Below, piece by piece: positions 9,540 through 21,616 of a DNA stretch of 64,000 nucleotides. Within the stretch, counting starts at the first letter, position 1, and each line of letters begins with the position of its first letter. A model generated the notes under the pieces. The model was not told where the DNA came from. It ran no database searches and saw nothing but the letters and a program-made list of their open reading frames with translations. A program made the translations under genes and the position numbers. Source of the stretch: Buttiauxella sp. A111 (lineage in GTDB: Bacteria; Pseudomonadota; Gammaproteobacteria; Enterobacterales; Enterobacteriaceae); the NCBI RefSeq assembly GCF_014189855.1, contig NZ_BJFN01000003.1, positions 558,001 to 622,000 on the forward strand, given 5' to 3'.

Positions 9540-10916
9540 CTACGAGTTTGTGGCGAGTATTTGACGACGTTTAAACATCCAGCCGACCAGCAGCAATACT
9601 ATCCACACGCAGCCAACATAGAGCGAGATGCGGGTGTCCGGATGCCAGCCGATTAGCCCAATGATAAATACCAGGAATACCAGGCCCACAATCGTGGTTG
9701 CTACGCCGCCCGGCACCGGGAATTTCAGCGCCTTAGTTTCATCAGGAGAAAGCTTACGTCGGAAGGCAATCTGCGACAGCAGGATCATTATCCAAACCCA
9801 CACAGTGGCAAACGTCGCCAGCGAAGCAATCACCAGGAAGACGTTTTCAGGAATCAGGTAGTTGAGCACTACCGCCAGTAACAGTGCGCAGCACATGACC
9901 AGCACAGTGACCCAGGGAATACCATTGCGAGAAGTTTTGGCGAACACTTTCGGGGCGCTGCCCTGCTCTGCCATGCCGTGCAACATTCGGCCTACACCGA
10001 ATACGTCACTGTTAATTGCTGAAAGCGATGCGGTGATCACCACAAAGTTAAGAATACCTGCCGCAGCCGTAATCCCCATATGCTGGAAAGTCAGCACGAA
10101 CGGGCTACCTTCCGTCCCCACCTGGTTCCACGGGTAAATAGACATGATGACAAACAGCGTACCGACATAGAACACCAGGATACGCAACGGAACAGAGTTG
10201 ATAGCGCGTGGGATAGACTTCTGTGGATCTTTCGCTTCACCCGCAGTAATACCAATGATTTCAATGCCGCCGTAGGCAAACATGACCATCTGCAACGACA
10301 TAATCATGCCTATCCAGCCATTGCTGAAGAAGCCGCCATTGCTCCACAAGTTATGGATGCCCGTAGGCTGGCCACCGTTTCCAATGCCCCAAACGATGAT
10401 GCCGATACCGGCTGCAATCATGATGATGATGGTAGCGACTTTGAAGAAGGAGAACCAAAACTCCAGCTCACCAAACACTTTTACGCTCATCAGGTTAATG
10501 GCGCAGATAATCAGCACCACGCTCAATACCCAAACCCAATGCGGTACGGCCGGGAACCACAGTCCCATATAGATACCGAATGCGGTGACATCGGCAATCG
10601 CGACAATCAGGATTTCAAAACAGTAGGTCCAACCTGTGATGTATCCTGCCAACGGGCCAAGGTTATCTTGCGCATAGCGTGAGAATGAACTGGCGGAAGG
10701 GTTATGAACCGACATCTCCCCCAGCGCACGCATAATGATGTAAGCAGCAACCCCACCGATGATGTAGGCCAGCAAGACGCTGGGCCCTGCCATTTTGATT
10801 GCGTCTGCCGAGCCATAAAACAACCCGGTGCCAATTGCCGAACCCAACGCCATAAAGCGTATGTGCCGGGTACTCAAGCCGCGCTTGAGTTTATTAGCGT
10901 TTTCCATTGATTCCAT
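9540..10916 (-). CDS. proY: APC-family amino acid permease ProY (proline-specific permease family)
   Basis: This 458-residue inner-membrane transporter of the amino acid-polyamine-organocation superfamily has about 12 hydrophobic spans. The first span carries the family motif [17 protein letters not shown]. Length and sequence pattern match E. coli ProY. ProY was described as a cryptic proline carrier; its real substrate is less certain. The first ATG (10916) has AGG only one base away. The second ATG at 10907 ([10 protein letters not shown]) has better spacing and could be the true start. It follows brnQ on the same strand, separated by a terminator. Confidence 0.93.
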   Translation of the reverse strand: MESMENANKLKRGLSTRHIRFMALGSAIGTGLFYGSADAIKMAGPSVLLAYIIGGVAAYIIMRALGEMSVHNPSASSFSRYAQDNLGPLAGYITGWTYCFEILIVAIADVTAFGIYMGLWFPAVPHWVWVLSVVLIICAINLMSVKVFGELEFWFSFFKVATIIIMIAAGIGIIVWGIGNGGQPTGIHNLWSNGGFFSNGWIGMIMSLQMVMFAYGGIEIIGITAGEAKDPQKSIPRAINSVPLRILVFYVGTLFVIMSIYPWNQVGTEGSPFVLTFQHMGITAAAGILNFVVITASLSAINSDVFGVGRMLHGMAEQGSAPKVFAKTSRNGIPWVTVLVMCCALLLAVVLNYLIPENVFLVIASLATFATVWVWIMILLSQIAFRRKLSPDETKALKFPVPGGVATTIVGLVFLVFIIGLIGWHPDTRISLYVGCVWIVLLLVGWMFKRRQILATNS

Positions 10917-10928
10917 ACCTGCTTAACA

Positions 10929-10961
10929 ATAAAAAAAACCACGGAGCAGAGCCCCGTGGTT
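10929..10961 (-). terminator. Intrinsic terminator between brnQ and proY
   Basis: On the minus strand AACCACGG pairs with CCGTGGTT (10954-10961 with 10937-10944), followed by a run of eight T. It lies 18 bases past the brnQ stop and just upstream of the proY start. It should therefore uncouple or attenuate proY expression from the brnQ transcript. Confidence 0.85.
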
Positions 10962-10978
10962 GTACAAAATTATAATTT

Positions 10979-12301
10979 TTAGTGGGCTGTTTGAGCCACT
11001 TGTCGCCCTGCAGCGCGGTCCCATATGATGGCAATCACTACCATGATGATGGTTGGGAGCAACCATGCCAGGCCCTGGTCAGACAACGGCAAGCGTGAAG
11101 TCCACGCGGGTAAAATGTCACTGATTGCGGAGGCTTTAATCCCATCAATGATGCCAAACAATGTACTAATGATCATTGCCGGCGCAATCACGCGAGTCGA
11201 GTTATGCCACCACGGACGGGTGAAACTCAGCACCACCAGCGCAATACACGGTGGGTAAATCGCCGTCAGCACTGGAATCGAAACCTGAATCAGATGGCTC
11301 AACCCGAGGTTAGAAACCACCATCGAGAACAAGCCAAGGATAAACACCAGCGAACGGTAAGACAGCGGCAAATACTGGCTGAAGAACTCAGCACACGCAC
11401 AAGTCAGGCCAATTGCCGTTACCATACAGGCGAGGAAAATCAACGCGGCCAGGAAGAAGCTACCTGCACCACCGAAGGTGTGTGCCACATACGCATGAAG
11501 AATGGCAGCACCGTTGGCATTTTGGTCAGCCACAAGCGTAGCACTGTCTGAACCCAGGCGGAACAGCGCAAGGTAGATCAGCGTTAAGCCAATACCTGCA
11601 ATCAGACCAGCCCAAATGGTATAACGCGTCAGCAGACGGGATTCAGTCACACCACGCGAGCGCGCAGCGTTAACAATAACAATCCCGAAGACCAATGACG
11701 CCAGGGTATCCATGGTCAGATAGCCATTCACAAAACCGTTAGAAAACGCGGCATTCTGATACGCCTCAGTCGCAGTACTGATCCCCCCCGCAGGCCACAA
11801 CATTGCACCCGCAGCGAGCGCCAACAGCGCGACAATTTTCACCGGCGCCAGCACATGCCCTACGGTATCCAGCAGTTTGCCCGGATAAAGTGAAATGGCG
11901 ATAACAATAGCGAAGTACACCACGCTGTAGATAAACAGTGGCAGTTCACCCGTGCCGACCAGTGGCGCAATCCCCACTTCGAAGGAAACGGTAGCCGTAC
12001 GCGGTGTCGCAAACAGCGGGCCAACAGCCAGGTAGCAAATCGTCGCCAACAGCACACCGGCACGACGGCCAATCGGTGAGCTCAGGCTATCAATGCCACC
12101 GCCTACACGAGCAATGGCGACGATAGTCAGAACCGGCAGGCCCACAGCCGTGACCAGGAAACCGAGTGACGCAATCCAAACGTGTTCACCCGCCTGTAAC
12201 CCCACCATCGGTGGGAAAATGATATTGCCTGCTCCGACAAACAGCGCAAAGGTCATAAACCCTAATGCGAGAATGTCTCGAGATTTTAAATGATGGGTCA
12301 T
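10979..12301 (-). CDS. brnQ: Branched-chain amino acid:cation symporter
   Basis: BrnQ is the LIV-II transporter that takes up leucine, isoleucine and valine with Na+ or H+. The 440 residues form about 12 membrane spans. The N-terminal [18 protein letters not shown] motif is diagnostic, and the length is one residue more than E. coli BrnQ. Gene order phoR-brnQ-proY-malZ is conserved. No strong ribosome site is visible before the ATG. Confidence 0.96.
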   Translation of the reverse strand: MTHHLKSRDILALGFMTFALFVGAGNIIFPPMVGLQAGEHVWIASLGFLVTAVGLPVLTIVAIARVGGGIDSLSSPIGRRAGVLLATICYLAVGPLFATPRTATVSFEVGIAPLVGTGELPLFIYSVVYFAIVIAISLYPGKLLDTVGHVLAPVKIVALLALAAGAMLWPAGGISTATEAYQNAAFSNGFVNGYLTMDTLASLVFGIVIVNAARSRGVTESRLLTRYTIWAGLIAGIGLTLIYLALFRLGSDSATLVADQNANGAAILHAYVAHTFGGAGSFFLAALIFLACMVTAIGLTCACAEFFSQYLPLSYRSLVFILGLFSMVVSNLGLSHLIQVSIPVLTAIYPPCIALVVLSFTRPWWHNSTRVIAPAMIISTLFGIIDGIKASAISDILPAWTSRLPLSDQGLAWLLPTIIMVVIAIIWDRAAGRQVAQTAH

Positions 12302-12649
12302 AAAGTTTTGCAGCCTGTGGGTGTGTGGTGTTGAAAGTATTTAAATTTTTATACCTGGTCACTCGGTATAAAAGCGGTGATTGATAGTGACGACAGCGAA
12401 AAATCCTTTCCGGGATCGGTGGCGAAGAATAGTTGTTTGAATTACCACTCAAATCCAGTCGGTCTACTAATCACAGGGGCGCAATTAAAACGCTTATAGC
12501 GTATGAAGGCAAGAAGGGATCCTAAAACCAGATTGATCTCCTTAAATTAGACTTAAAGTCAGTATATTTGTTTATCTGTTAGAAAGTAGTATGGTTTATT
12601 GTGTGGTTAAATTATAACCGATTAAGCGTTTTTGATTTACAAGTGAACA
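12302..12649. other. Non-coding brnQ upstream region
   Basis: About 350 bases lie between the brnQ start and the phoBR terminator. The stretch is AT-rich and must hold the brnQ promoter. I see an 11-base palindrome (GACTTAAAGTC) at about 12549-12559, but no convincing operator, leader peptide, riboswitch or small gene. Confidence 0.5.
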
Positions 12650-12690
12650 AAAAAAAACACAGGCCAGTATGCTGGCCTGTGGAAAGTTTT
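12650..12690 (-). terminator. Terminator of the phoBR operon
   Basis: CACAGGCCAG at 12658-12667 pairs with CTGGCCTGTG at 12672-12681 across a four-base loop. On the minus strand it is followed by TTTTTTTTG. The plus side also ends in a run of seven T, so it could work in both directions. Confidence 0.88.
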
Positions 12691-12710
12691 TTTGACACAG
12701 AAGCATTCAG

Positions 12711-14018
12711 CTACTCTGTCTGCACTTCTTTTTCGCTAACGATTAACCGCTCAGGCAGCACAAAGGAAAATGTCGAACCTTTGCCAGGCTGGCTTTCGAT
12801 ATTCAGACGCGCATCGTGATGGCTTAAAGCATGTTTCACTATTGCCAGTCCCAATCCACTGCCGCCGGTTTGTCGCGAACGCGCCTTATCCACGCGATAG
12901 AAACGCTCGGTCAGGCGTGGAATATGTTCCGCAGCAATACCCGGCCCGCTATCCGTCACGCTAAAGCATGCGCCGCCTGCCACCCGCTTCCAGCCCACTG
13001 TAATGTGCGTCCCTTCCGGCGTATGGTTTACCGCGTTATACACCAGGTTTGAAATCGCGCTACGCAACTGTTCATCGTTACCGAACACTTTTAGCACGGG
13101 ATCAATATCGAATTGCAGCGTCTGCCTTTGCTGGCTGAGAGTTTGCGCTTCTCTCTCCACCACCCGCAACATCAGTGGCACATCAATCTTTTCATTGAGT
13201 ACCATGGCCGGAGCCGCTTCAATTTTTGACAGCGTCAAAAGTTGTTTCACTAAACCTTCCATTCGCGAAGTTTGCTCGCGCATGGTGCCAAGAGCTTTCT
13301 CACGCAGCGGCCCTTCAAGCGTCTGATCCTGCATCATCTCCAGATAACCTTGCAGCACCGTTAACGGTGTACGAAGTTCATGGCTTACGTTGGCAAAGAA
13401 GTTGCGTCGCGCCCCTTCCAGTTGGTGCATCTGAGTGACATCGCGCGCGACCAGCAGCCACTGTTCGTCGCTGTAAGGCATAACACGAAATTCAAGATGA
13501 CGTCCGTTGTTGAGCACCAGCGTCAATGGACGAGAGAAATCTTTTTGCGTCAAATAGCGGGTAAATTCCGGGTAACGCAGCAGGTTTAGGATGTTCTGCC
13601 CATTATCATCCGGCCAACGTAACCCAAGCAGTTGTTGAGCCAGCCCGTTACACCAAAAAATCGTCCCTTCTTCCGTCGTCAACACAACGGCATCAGGCAA
13701 TGATTCCGCACCGCTACGAAAGCGTTTAATCAAATTGCCTAACTCTTTGCGGCGCTTTTTATTGCGTAACTGCATTTGGTGAAGGCCGTATAACAACGGG
13801 TCCCAACTTCCGCGACCGGGAGGAGGCGTCATGCTGCGATCGACCCACAGCCACCACGACAAACGCAGCAAATTCCAGAAATGCCAAACCAGCAGTCCAG
13901 TGACTGCCAGTAATAAAAACCAGGGTAAATGGCCAAAAATCAGGCCCAAAATGATGGCGGGTATACAACAGAGCACCAACTCCATCACCAGCCTTTTCCA
14001 TGACAACCGTTCCAGCAC
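12711..14018 (-). CDS. phoR: Phosphate-regulon sensor histidine kinase
   Basis: PhoR senses phosphate supply through the Pst transporter and PhoU, and phosphorylates or dephosphorylates PhoB. The 435 residues show two N-terminal membrane spans, a PAS region ([16 protein letters not shown]), the H-box [20 protein letters not shown] with the phospho-accepting His, an N-box ([13 protein letters not shown]), and G-boxes DSGPGIA and [12 protein letters not shown]. The start is GTG, six bases after AGGAGAG. It lies 22 bases after phoB, in one operon. The C-terminus is a few residues longer than in E. coli (431). Confidence 0.97.
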   Translation of the reverse strand: MLERLSWKRLVMELVLCCIPAIILGLIFGHLPWFLLLAVTGLLVWHFWNLLRLSWWLWVDRSMTPPPGRGSWDPLLYGLHQMQLRNKKRRKELGNLIKRFRSGAESLPDAVVLTTEEGTIFWCNGLAQQLLGLRWPDDNGQNILNLLRYPEFTRYLTQKDFSRPLTLVLNNGRHLEFRVMPYSDEQWLLVARDVTQMHQLEGARRNFFANVSHELRTPLTVLQGYLEMMQDQTLEGPLREKALGTMREQTSRMEGLVKQLLTLSKIEAAPAMVLNEKIDVPLMLRVVEREAQTLSQQRQTLQFDIDPVLKVFGNDEQLRSAISNLVYNAVNHTPEGTHITVGWKRVAGGACFSVTDSGPGIAAEHIPRLTERFYRVDKARSRQTGGSGLGLAIVKHALSHHDARLNIESQPGKGSTFSFVLPERLIVSEKEVQTE

Positions 14019-14040
14019 GCGTCACTCTCCTGCTAAGGGG

Positions 14041-14730
14041 TTAAAAGCGGGTTGAGAACCGATAACCCGTACCGCGTACTGTTTGTACCATTCTGTCATG
14101 ACCACTGTGTTCGAGCGCTTTGCGTAACCGCCGGATATGGACGTCCACTGTTCGGTCTTCGACATAAACATTGGTGCCCCATACATGATTAAGCAATTGT
14201 TCACGGCTATAGACCCGTTCCGGGTGCGTCATAAAGAAGTGTAACAACTTAAATTCCGTCGGGCCCATATCCAAAGGATTTTCACCGGTCATCACGCGAT
14301 GTGATGACGGGTCAAGGCTTAGCCCGTGCATTTCAATCACCTCTTCCACCGCCATTGGGGAGATTCGGCGCATGACAGCTTTAATACGAGCCACCAGCTC
14401 CTTAGGTGAAAACGGTTTGGTAATGTAGTCATCGGCCCCGACTTCAAGGCCTCGCACGCGATCTTCTTCTTCACCGCGCGCCGTCAGCATCATCACGGGT
14501 ATTTCACGCGTCAATGCCTCACGTTTCAAATGCTTGATAAACTGAATACCTGAGCCGCCTGGCAACATCCAGTCCAGTAAAATCAGATCCGGGAAAGGTT
14601 CAATAAGCAGATTTACTGCACTGTCATAATCTTCCGCTTCTACAGGCTGAAAACCGTTTTGCTCGAGCACAAAACTCACCATCTCACGGATTGGAGCTTC
14701 ATCTTCTACGACTAAAATACGCTTCGCCAT
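14041..14730 (-). CDS. phoB: Phosphate-regulon response regulator
   Basis: PhoB activates Pho-regulon promoters when phosphorylated by PhoR. The 229 residues comprise a receiver domain (acidic pair in [11 protein letters not shown], phosphoacceptor Asp in [13 protein letters not shown], Lys in [14 protein letters not shown]) and a C-terminal OmpR-type winged helix ([22 protein letters not shown], then [12 protein letters not shown]). Length equals E. coli PhoB. A Pho box precedes it, consistent with autoregulation. Confidence 0.98.
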   Translation of the reverse strand: MAKRILVVEDEAPIREMVSFVLEQNGFQPVEAEDYDSAVNLLIEPFPDLILLDWMLPGGSGIQFIKHLKREALTREIPVMMLTARGEEEDRVRGLEVGADDYITKPFSPKELVARIKAVMRRISPMAVEEVIEMHGLSLDPSSHRVMTGENPLDMGPTEFKLLHFFMTHPERVYSREQLLNHVWGTNVYVEDRTVDVHIRRLRKALEHSGHDRMVQTVRGTGYRFSTRF

Positions 14731-14786
14731 GATTCGCCCTGCTTAAGGAAGATACCCAAAGGTGTAATTGTTGTTTCAATGCGGCG

Positions 14787-14811
14787 CCATTATGCGTCAG
14801 ATTTATTACAG
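14787..14811 (-). promoter_or_regulatory. Pho box and -10 element of the phoB promoter
   Basis: On the minus strand 14811-14794 reads CTGTAATAAATCTGACGC, matching 15 of 18 positions of the PhoB consensus CTGTCATAAATCTGTCAY. CATAAT directly follows as the -10 box. The layout matches the E. coli phoB promoter as I recall it, including the CTGACGCATAATG tail. Confidence 0.88.
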
Positions 14812-14932
14812 ATTTATGAAATACATGACTGTTTGATGACTCATCATTTTGATTTATGACACAGACAGATATGACGTTTTTCGACTCACCCCTTTATAAT
14901 CGAGACTTCGCTTTTAAGCCACTGGACAGGTT

Positions 14933-16150
14933 ATGCGCATTATTCACACATCAGACTGGCATCTTGGTCAAAATTTTTATACCAAAAGCCGTGGCCCAGA
15001 GCACCAGGCTTTTCTTGAGTGGTTGCTCAATGCCGCAGTCGTTCATGATGTGGATGCAATAATTGTCGCAGGGGATATTTTTGATACCGGCTCTCCGCCG
15101 AGCTATGCCCGTGAACTGTATAACCGATTTGTGGTGCAGCTTCAGGCGACCGGATGTTCCCTGGTGGTTCTCGCGGGAAACCATGATTCTGTTGCAACAC
15201 TTAACGAATCGCGAGAATTAATGGCGTGCCTTAACACTTATGTCATCGCCAGCGCCCGTCACGATGTCAGCCAACAGGCTATGGTGCTCAATAAGAAAGA
15301 TGGCGAGCCGGGGGCTATTCTCTGTCCCATTCCATTTCTGCGTCCCCGCGATATTCAAAACAGCCAGGCAGGTTTATCCGGCCACGAAAAGCAGCGTTCA
15401 TTAATGGAGTCCATTAGCGAACATTATCAGCAGTGTTTCCGCGCGGCTTGTGATTTACGTGCGGATGCGAAGCTGCCGATTATCGCAACAGGGCATTTAA
15501 CCACGGTGGGTGTGACGAAAACGGATGCGGTGCGCGACATTTATATTGGCACGCTAGACGCCTTCCCGGCGCAGCATTTCCCGCAAGCGGATTACATCGC
15601 ACTGGGCCATATTCATCGCGCCCAATTAATTGGTGGCACCGAACATATCCGCTACAGCGGCTCCCCAATACCGTTGAGTTTTGACGAAACCGGCAAGGTC
15701 AAAAGCGTTTATCTGGTTGAGTTTGCAGAAGGTAAATTGAGTGAGGTTACCCCACTTCCGGTCCCTGTTAGCCAGCCTTTGGCTGTGATCAAAGGTTCAC
15801 TGAGCGAAATTGAACAGCAGCTTGCTCAATGGCTCGATGCCCCCGCAGACCCCAAAGTCTGGTTGGATATCGAAATCGCCACGGACGAATATCTACATGA
15901 TATGCAGCGCCATATTCAGCAGTTGACTGAAACACTGCCGGTCGAGGTCGTTTTGCTGCGCCGTAGCCGTGAGCAGCGCGAGCGCGTCATTGCTCAACAA
16001 CACAAAGAAACACTGAGCGAACTGACGGTTGAAGACGTTTTTGAGCGCCGTCTGGTTCAGGAAGAGACTACCGAGGAGCGCGCGCACCGTTTGCGCACCT
16101 TGTTTGCCCAAACAGTGGCAAGTCTGCATGACGCGGAGGAACAGGCATGA
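14933..16150 (+). CDS. sbcD: SbcCD nuclease, exonuclease subunit SbcD
   Basis: SbcD is the Mn2+-dependent phosphoesterase subunit (Mre11 homologue) that cleaves DNA hairpins and protein-blocked ends. The 405 residues show all phosphoesterase motifs: [32 protein letters not shown] and LGHIHRAQ. It is divergent from phoB and overlaps sbcC by four bases (ATGA), which indicates translational coupling. It is five residues longer than the E. coli protein. Confidence 0.97.
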   Translation: MRIIHTSDWHLGQNFYTKSRGPEHQAFLEWLLNAAVVHDVDAIIVAGDIFDTGSPPSYARELYNRFVVQLQATGCSLVVLAGNHDSVATLNESRELMACLNTYVIASARHDVSQQAMVLNKKDGEPGAILCPIPFLRPRDIQNSQAGLSGHEKQRSLMESISEHYQQCFRAACDLRADAKLPIIATGHLTTVGVTKTDAVRDIYIGTLDAFPAQHFPQADYIALGHIHRAQLIGGTEHIRYSGSPIPLSFDETGKVKSVYLVEFAEGKLSEVTPLPVPVSQPLAVIKGSLSEIEQQLAQWLDAPADPKVWLDIEIATDEYLHDMQRHIQQLTETLPVEVVLLRRSREQRERVIAQQHKETLSELTVEDVFERRLVQEETTEERAHRLRTLFAQTVASLHDAEEQA

Positions 16151-19100
16151 AAATCCTCAGCCTACGGTTAAAAAATCTAAACTCCCTGAAAGGGGAATGG
16201 AAAATTGATTTCACCCGCGAACCTTTCGCCAGCAATGGTTTGTTTGCAATAACCGGGCCGACAGGTGCCGGAAAAACGACACTGCTGGATGCTATCTGCC
16301 TCGCGCTTTATCACAAAACTCCGCGCCTCAACACGGTCTCACAATCGCAAAATGATCTCATGACCCGCGACACTGCCGAATGTCTGGCGGAAGTGGAGTT
16401 TGAAGTCAAAGGCACAGCCTACCGTGCCTTCTGGAGCCAAAACCGGGCACGCAACGCAGCAAACGGTAACCTTCAAGCTCCACGCGTTGAGCTTGCGGAA
16501 GTGGCAAGCGGCAAAATCATCGCCGATAAAGTAAAAGATAAGCTCGATGTCACCGCCAAATTAACCGGCCTCGATTACGACCGCTTTACCCGCTCCATGA
16601 TGCTCTCGCAGGGCCAGTTTGCGGCGTTTTTAAATGCCGATGCCAATGACCGTGCCTCCTTGCTTGAAGAGCTTACCGGAACTGAGATTTACGGCGCTGT
16701 TTCTGCGGCGGTATTTGAAAATCATAAAAATGTACGCAGCCAACTTGAGAACTTACAAGCGCAGGCGGCAGGTGTTGCTCTGTTAAGCGATGAGCAGCAC
16801 CAGCAGCTTTCTGCGAGTTTGCAATTACTTACTCTTGAAGAAAAAAATCGTCTTACGGAGCAGCAAACCCTTCAGCTCCATCAGAAGTGGCTGAGTCAAC
16901 TCAACCCGTTGACTCAAAACCACGCGCATTCAGAAGCGGCGTTGAATGCGGCCGCTCGCGCCATTGAGGAAGCAGCACCGCAACTCGAAAAGCTGATGCG
17001 AGCTCAACCTGCAGAAAAACTGCGCCCTGACTGGCAGCGCCTGCAAGAACTGAAAACTACGCTGAAAAATACCCGTATTCAGACGGAAGAAGTGAATACT
17101 CGCTTACGTCAGGCGACAGTGCGCCGCCAGCAGACGCGACTTGCTGCCGCAAGCCAGGCGGCAAAATTGACGCATGAAAGTACCGAACTGCAACAATGGC
17201 TGAAAACACACGACAGTTATCGCCTGTGGGGTGCTGAACTCACAGGCTGGCGTATGGCCTTCAGCCAACAGCAAAATGAGGCAAAAAAGCTTCAAGACTT
17301 TCAGCGTGACATCGAAGCCCTTCAGAAAAAGCTCGAATTACTGCCAGCAGTTGAACTTGCACTCAGTGCAGATGAAGTAAGCACGCACTTACAAGAAACG
17401 ATTTCAGCACGCCCTTTGCGCCAGCAGCTTGCGACCATACAACCGCAACTTTCCTCACTGCTAAAACGCAAAACACAGCAGCAACAGGATATTGCCGCGC
17501 TTGAAATGCAGATAACCCAGCGCGATGCGGAGTTGGCACTTAAACGCCAGCAATACAAAGAACGACGCCAGCACGAAAGTGACCTGGAAAAAGTGTGCGA
17601 GCTGGAAAGCCGTATTGTCAGCCTCGAAGCGGAACGCGCCCGTCTGCAACCTGAGCAACCCTGCCCGTTGTGCGGCTCGATGCAACATCCGGCGGTTGCT
17701 GACTACCAGGCCATTCAACCCGGGGAAAATCAGCAGCGACTGGCGGCACTTAAGCGCGAAGTGGCAAGCCTTGCGGAAGCCGGTTTTGCAATGAAAGGCC
17801 AACTCGATACGCTGCGTTCACAGCGTGAAAGCATGTTGGCTGCCATTAACACGCTCACTGAAGAAGAAACAGCTCTGCATTTGCGCTGGCAGCAATTGTG
17901 CTCCCGCCTTCAACTGGCACTGACGCCAGAAGATGACCTCCAGCGGTGGCTGGAAAGCGAAGAACAACGTGAACAGCAACTGCATCAACTTAGCCAACGG
18001 ATCTTACTGGAAGAACAGCTCACTCAATTGCGGCTTCAGCACCAAAAACTTGGCGCAGAGATAGCGTCCCTGCGCGAAACACTGAACGCTGCGCTGGAAA
18101 GTGCAGGCCTTCAATATCCGGCCAATGGTGAAGAAAGCAGTTGGCTGGCGGAACGCCAACAGGAATCACAGCGTTGGCAGCAGCACCATGAGCAACTCCC
18201 GCGCTTGCAACAGCAACTCGACGCACTGGAAAGCCTGCTTAATGCGATGGTTGATGATGGCACTACGCCCGCACCGCTATCCGAAAGCGAACAAATTTCT
18301 GCACTGCAAAACTGGCATAACCTACACAACGACTGCATTGCTCTGGAGAGCCAGTGGAAGACGCTGCAACAGCAGCTGCAACAGGAAGAAAGCCGCGTAG
18401 AGCAGGCAAGCGCGCAGTTCCTGACAGCACTGGCCACCAGCCCGTTCGCGGATACGGAGTCATTCCAGGCCGCACTACTGGAAGAAACAGAACGCCAGCA
18501 GCTTGAGTTGAAAAAACAACATCTTGAGCAACAGCATCAGCAGCAAACCACACTGTATCAGCAGGCTGCAAAGGCGCTGACCGAGCATAAAGCCGCTCGC
18601 CCTGCAACGCTTGCTGAAGATGTAGAACTGAGTTCGCTGGAAGAACAACTGAGGGTATGCCATCAGCAACTGCGCGAGAACACCACACAGCAGGGGCAAA
18701 TTCAGCAACAGCTTCGCCATGACGCGGAAAACCGCCAGCGCCAGCAAGGACTGATGCAGTCCATCGTGGAGTGCCAACAGCAAGTGGAAGACTGGGGTTA
18801 TCTGAATGCATTAATTGGTTCGAAGGAAGGCGATAAATTCCGTAAGTTTGCCCAGGGACTGACGCTCGATAATCTGGTGTGGCTGGCGAACAATCAGCTC
18901 AATCGTTTACATGGGCGCTATTTGCTACAACGCAAAGATAGCGAAGCGCTGGATCTGCAAGTGGTGGATACATGGCAGGCTGACGCGGTACGCGATACAC
19001 GCACGCTTTCAGGTGGTGAGAGTTTCCTGGTGAGCCTCGCGCTGGCACTTGCGCTATCCGACCTGGTGAGCCATAAAACGCGCATCGATTCGCTGTTTCT

Positions 19101-19302
19101 TGATGAAGGTTTTGGCACGCTGGATGCGGAGACACTGGATACCGCGCTGGATGCACTGGACACCCTCAATGCCAGCGGCAAAACCATCGGCGTGATAAGC
19201 CATGTCGAAGCGATGAAAGAGCGTATACCGGTACAAATTAAAGTGAAGAAGATTAACGGGTTGGGCGTGAGTCGGTTGGCGAAGGAATTTGCTGTCGAGT
19301 AA
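16147..19302 (+). CDS. sbcC: SbcCD nuclease, ATPase subunit SbcC
   Basis: SbcC is the SMC/Rad50-like ATPase partner of SbcD. The 1051 residues show an N-terminal Walker A ([16 protein letters not shown]), long Gln/Glu/Leu-rich coiled coils, a central zinc hook CPLCG, the ABC signature [19 protein letters not shown], and Walker B ([13 protein letters not shown]). Length is close to the E. coli 1048. The start overlaps the sbcD stop. The araJ gene that follows in E. coli is absent; a repeat cluster and mak come next. Confidence 0.98.
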   Translation: MKILSLRLKNLNSLKGEWKIDFTREPFASNGLFAITGPTGAGKTTLLDAICLALYHKTPRLNTVSQSQNDLMTRDTAECLAEVEFEVKGTAYRAFWSQNRARNAANGNLQAPRVELAEVASGKIIADKVKDKLDVTAKLTGLDYDRFTRSMMLSQGQFAAFLNADANDRASLLEELTGTEIYGAVSAAVFENHKNVRSQLENLQAQAAGVALLSDEQHQQLSASLQLLTLEEKNRLTEQQTLQLHQKWLSQLNPLTQNHAHSEAALNAAARAIEEAAPQLEKLMRAQPAEKLRPDWQRLQELKTTLKNTRIQTEEVNTRLRQATVRRQQTRLAAASQAAKLTHESTELQQWLKTHDSYRLWGAELTGWRMAFSQQQNEAKKLQDFQRDIEALQKKLELLPAVELALSADEVSTHLQETISARPLRQQLATIQPQLSSLLKRKTQQQQDIAALEMQITQRDAELALKRQQYKERRQHESDLEKVCELESRIVSLEAERARLQPEQPCPLCGSMQHPAVADYQAIQPGENQQRLAALKREVASLAEAGFAMKGQLDTLRSQRESMLAAINTLTEEETALHLRWQQLCSRLQLALTPEDDLQRWLESEEQREQQLHQLSQRILLEEQLTQLRLQHQKLGAEIASLRETLNAALESAGLQYPANGEESSWLAERQQESQRWQQHHEQLPRLQQQLDALESLLNAMVDDGTTPAPLSESEQISALQNWHNLHNDCIALESQWKTLQQQLQQEESRVEQASAQFLTALATSPFADTESFQAALLEETERQQLELKKQHLEQQHQQQTTLYQQAAKALTEHKAARPATLAEDVELSSLEEQLRVCHQQLRENTTQQGQIQQQLRHDAENRQRQQGLMQSIVECQQQVEDWGYLNALIGSKEGDKFRKFAQGLTLDNLVWLANNQLNRLHGRYLLQRKDSEALDLQVVDTWQADAVRDTRTLSGGESFLVSLALALALSDLVSHKTRIDSLFLDEGFGTLDAETLDTALDALDTLNASGKTIGVISHVEAMKERIPVQIKVKKINGLGVSRLAKEFAVE

Positions 19303-19308
19303 TGCGGC

Positions 19309-19509
19309 CCTCACCCCAGCCCTCTCCCACAGGAGAGGGAGAAAACCGAACATCACCTGGCCACAGGAGAGGGGAAAATCAAACTCGAGCAATTCCCTCT
19401 CCATCAGGAGAAGGGAAAATCAAACTCGGGCAATTCCCTCTCCATCAGGAGAAGGGAAAATCAAACTCGGGCAATTCCCTCTCCATCAGGGAGAGGGTCA
19501 GGGTGAGGG
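19309..19509. repeat. 41-bp tandem repeat (about 3 copies) inside a CCCTCACCC-type inverted repeat
   Basis: A 41-base unit beginning GAAAATCAAACTCG(A/G)GCAAT repeats at 19374-19414, 19415-19455 and 19456-19496, with nearly identical copies. Each unit carries CCCTCTCC and GGAGAAGG hairpin arms. The cluster is bounded by CCCTCACCCCAGCCCTCTCCC-like sequence at 19309 and its inverse near 19487-19509. It separates the convergent ends of sbcC and mak. A related single hairpin occurs after proC and another after pepD. Confidence 0.88.
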
Positions 19510-19513
19510 GAAA

Positions 19514-20425
19514 TTACTTCTCAAGCGGCCACAACCACGCCGCACCACGCACGCCGCTGGAATCGCCGTGCACTGCTTTGCGAATTGGGGTTTCAAACTC
19601 GCCGCCAAACACCCACGGTTTCACCAGCTGCGGCACCGTTTTATAAAGACGTTCGTTGTTGCTCATCCCGCCACCCAACACGATGACATCCGGATCCAGA
19701 ATGTTGACGATATGGGCCAGCGATTTAGCAAGACGCATTTCATAGCGCGCGATCGCCAGTTCGGCTACCGGATCTTGTTGATCGACAAGATGCATAATCT
19801 CATTACCCTTCAACGGCTTTCCGCTCAGGCGATGGTAGTCAGTGCCAAAGCCAGTACCGGAAATAAACGTTTCGATACAACCTTGTTTGCCGCAGTAGCA
19901 AGGCACTTCCTCACGAAAACGGAGTTCATCTTCGTCCATCCACGGCAATGGGTTATGCCCCCACTCGCCCGCCGTCCCGTTGCCGCCAATCAGACTGCGA
20001 CCATTGATGGCCACACCCGCGCCGCACCCAGTGCCAATAATGACTGCGAAGACCATTGCCGCCCCGGCAGCAGCACCGTCGATGGCTTCTGAAACAGCCA
20101 GGCAGTTCGCATCGTTGGCTAAACGTACTTCACGCTGTAGCGCATCACACAGGTCCTTATCGAAAGGCTGTCCGTTGAGCCAGGTGGAGTTGGCATTTTT
20201 CACCACACGGGTATATGGCGAAATCGAACCAGGAATACCAATCCCAACGGTTCCCTTCTCACCCGTTGCCTCTTCAGCCAGGCGCACCAGCTCAACGATG
20301 GTACCGATTGTTTGCTGATAATCATTTTTGGGCGTCGGCAGGCGATGGCGAAAAAGTTGTTTGCCATCGTTCGCCAGAGCGATCACTTCTGTTTTTGTCC
20401 CACCTAAGTCGATACCAATGCGCAC
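19514..20425 (-). CDS. mak: Fructokinase of the ROK family
   Basis: Mak (YajF) phosphorylates fructose, with weaker activity on mannose. The 303 residues show the ROK opening [17 protein letters not shown], the second glycine-rich loop [10 protein letters not shown], and the zinc-binding cysteine pattern [15 protein letters not shown] to CYCGKQGC. The start is GTG after GAGGG. The neighbour rdgC is divergent, as in E. coli. The stop codon lies five bases from the 41-bp repeat cluster. Confidence 0.95.
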   Translation of the reverse strand: MRIGIDLGGTKTEVIALANDGKQLFRHRLPTPKNDYQQTIGTIVELVRLAEEATGEKGTVGIGIPGSISPYTRVVKNANSTWLNGQPFDKDLCDALQREVRLANDANCLAVSEAIDGAAAGAAMVFAVIIGTGCGAGVAINGRSLIGGNGTAGEWGHNPLPWMDEDELRFREEVPCYCGKQGCIETFISGTGFGTDYHRLSGKPLKGNEIMHLVDQQDPVAELAIARYEMRLAKSLAHIVNILDPDVIVLGGGMSNNERLYKTVPQLVKPWVFGGEFETPIRKAVHGDSSGVRGAAWLWPLEK

Positions 20426-20550
20426 AGCGATACCCTCATTTAATTAATGTTATCAATAGAATAGAAGTGTGTGGCCGTAAAGGCAATGAAACAGAGCGCC
20501 TGATTCGCTATCATGCCCGCTGCGTTTAACTGACAGTCCGGGAAATAATC

Positions 20551-21462
20551 ATGCTGTGGTTCAAAAATTTAATGGTTTACCGTTTAAGCCGTGACATCAC
20601 GCTTTCAGCGGATGAGATGGAAAAACAGTTGGCCGCGTTTACCTTCACCCCTTGTGGCAGCCAGGATATGGCCAAGACTGGCTGGGTGTCGCCAATGGGC
20701 TCACACAGCGATGCATTGACCCATGTCGCCAACGGGCAAATTCTGATTTGTGCTCGTAAAGAAGAAAAAATCCTCCCGGCTCCAGTGATTAAACAAGAAC
20801 TGGAAGCAAAGATCAGCAAGCTAGAAGCCGATCAGGCTCGCAAGCTGAAAAAGACCGAGAAAGATTCTCTGAAAGATGAAGTACTGCACTCTTTGCTGCC
20901 ACGCGCATTCAGTCGTTTCAATCAAACGATGATGTGGATCGATACCGTTAACGGTTTAATCATGGTGGACTGCGCCAGCGCCAAAAAAGCGGAAGATACG
21001 TTGGCATTGCTGCGTAAAAGCCTTGGTTCTCTGCCGGTTGTCCCACTTGCACTGGAAACCCCTATCGAGCTGACGCTGACTGAATGGGTACGTTCAGGCG
21101 ACGTTCCTCCAGGTTTTGCGCTGATGGATGAAGCCGAGCTGAAGGCTATTCTTGAAGGTGGTGGTGTGATTCGTTGTAAGCAGCAGGATCTGGTGTGCGA
21201 CGAAATTGCCGCCCATATCGAAGCCGATAAAGTCGTGACGAAACTGGCTCTCGACTGGCAAGAACGTATTCAGTTCCTGGTCGCCGATGATGGCTCGATT
21301 AAACGTCTGAAATTTGCCGATACGCTGCGCGACCAAAACGAAGATATTGACCGTGAAGATTTCGGTGGGCGTTTTGATGCCGATTTTATTCTGATGACTG
21401 GCGAGTTAGCAGCGTTGATTAAAAACCTGGTTGAAGCGTTAGGTGGCGAAGCGCAACGCTAA
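20551..21462 (+). CDS. rdgC: Recombination-associated protein RdgC
   Basis: RdgC is a ring-shaped dimer that coats double-stranded DNA and limits RecA loading. The 303-residue length is identical to E. coli RdgC. The N-terminus [16 protein letters not shown] and the C-terminal [24 protein letters not shown] segment are typical. It is a single gene divergent from mak. Confidence 0.97.
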   Translation: MLWFKNLMVYRLSRDITLSADEMEKQLAAFTFTPCGSQDMAKTGWVSPMGSHSDALTHVANGQILICARKEEKILPAPVIKQELEAKISKLEADQARKLKKTEKDSLKDEVLHSLLPRAFSRFNQTMMWIDTVNGLIMVDCASAKKAEDTLALLRKSLGSLPVVPLALETPIELTLTEWVRSGDVPPGFALMDEAELKAILEGGGVIRCKQQDLVCDEIAAHIEADKVVTKLALDWQERIQFLVADDGSIKRLKFADTLRDQNEDIDREDFGGRFDADFILMTGELAALIKNLVEALGGEAQR

Positions 21463-21490
21463 ATCATCTCCCTGCCAGGGGAAAAGAGAT

Positions 21491-21615
21491 TTACCCTAAA
21501 TAATTCGAGTTGCAGCAAGGCGACAAGGCCGTAAGTCCCCAGGAACATAGATAACTATGTGACTGGGGCGCACGGGTGCAGTCAACGCAACTGCAGCTTG
21601 AAGTATGACGGGTAA
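21491..21615. repeat. ERIC element (full length, 125 bp)
   Basis: The sequence begins TTACCCTAAATAATTCGAG, carries the central CCCCAGGA...TGACTGGGG palindrome around 21557-21568, and ends CTTGAAGTATGACGGGTAA. These are the hallmarks of the enterobacterial repetitive intergenic consensus. Its right end is two bases from the ppnP stop codon, so a ppnP transcript would carry the ERIC hairpin in its 3' end. Confidence 0.92.
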
Positions 21616-21616
21616 A

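Noticed and set aside
12302-12649. Leader peptide or attenuator for brnQ
   Set aside because: No short frame rich in Leu, Ile or Val and no competing hairpins ahead of a T-run were visible.
19374-19496. Short repeats considered as a CRISPR array
   Set aside because: The 41-base units are directly adjacent without unique spacers, and no cas gene is present.
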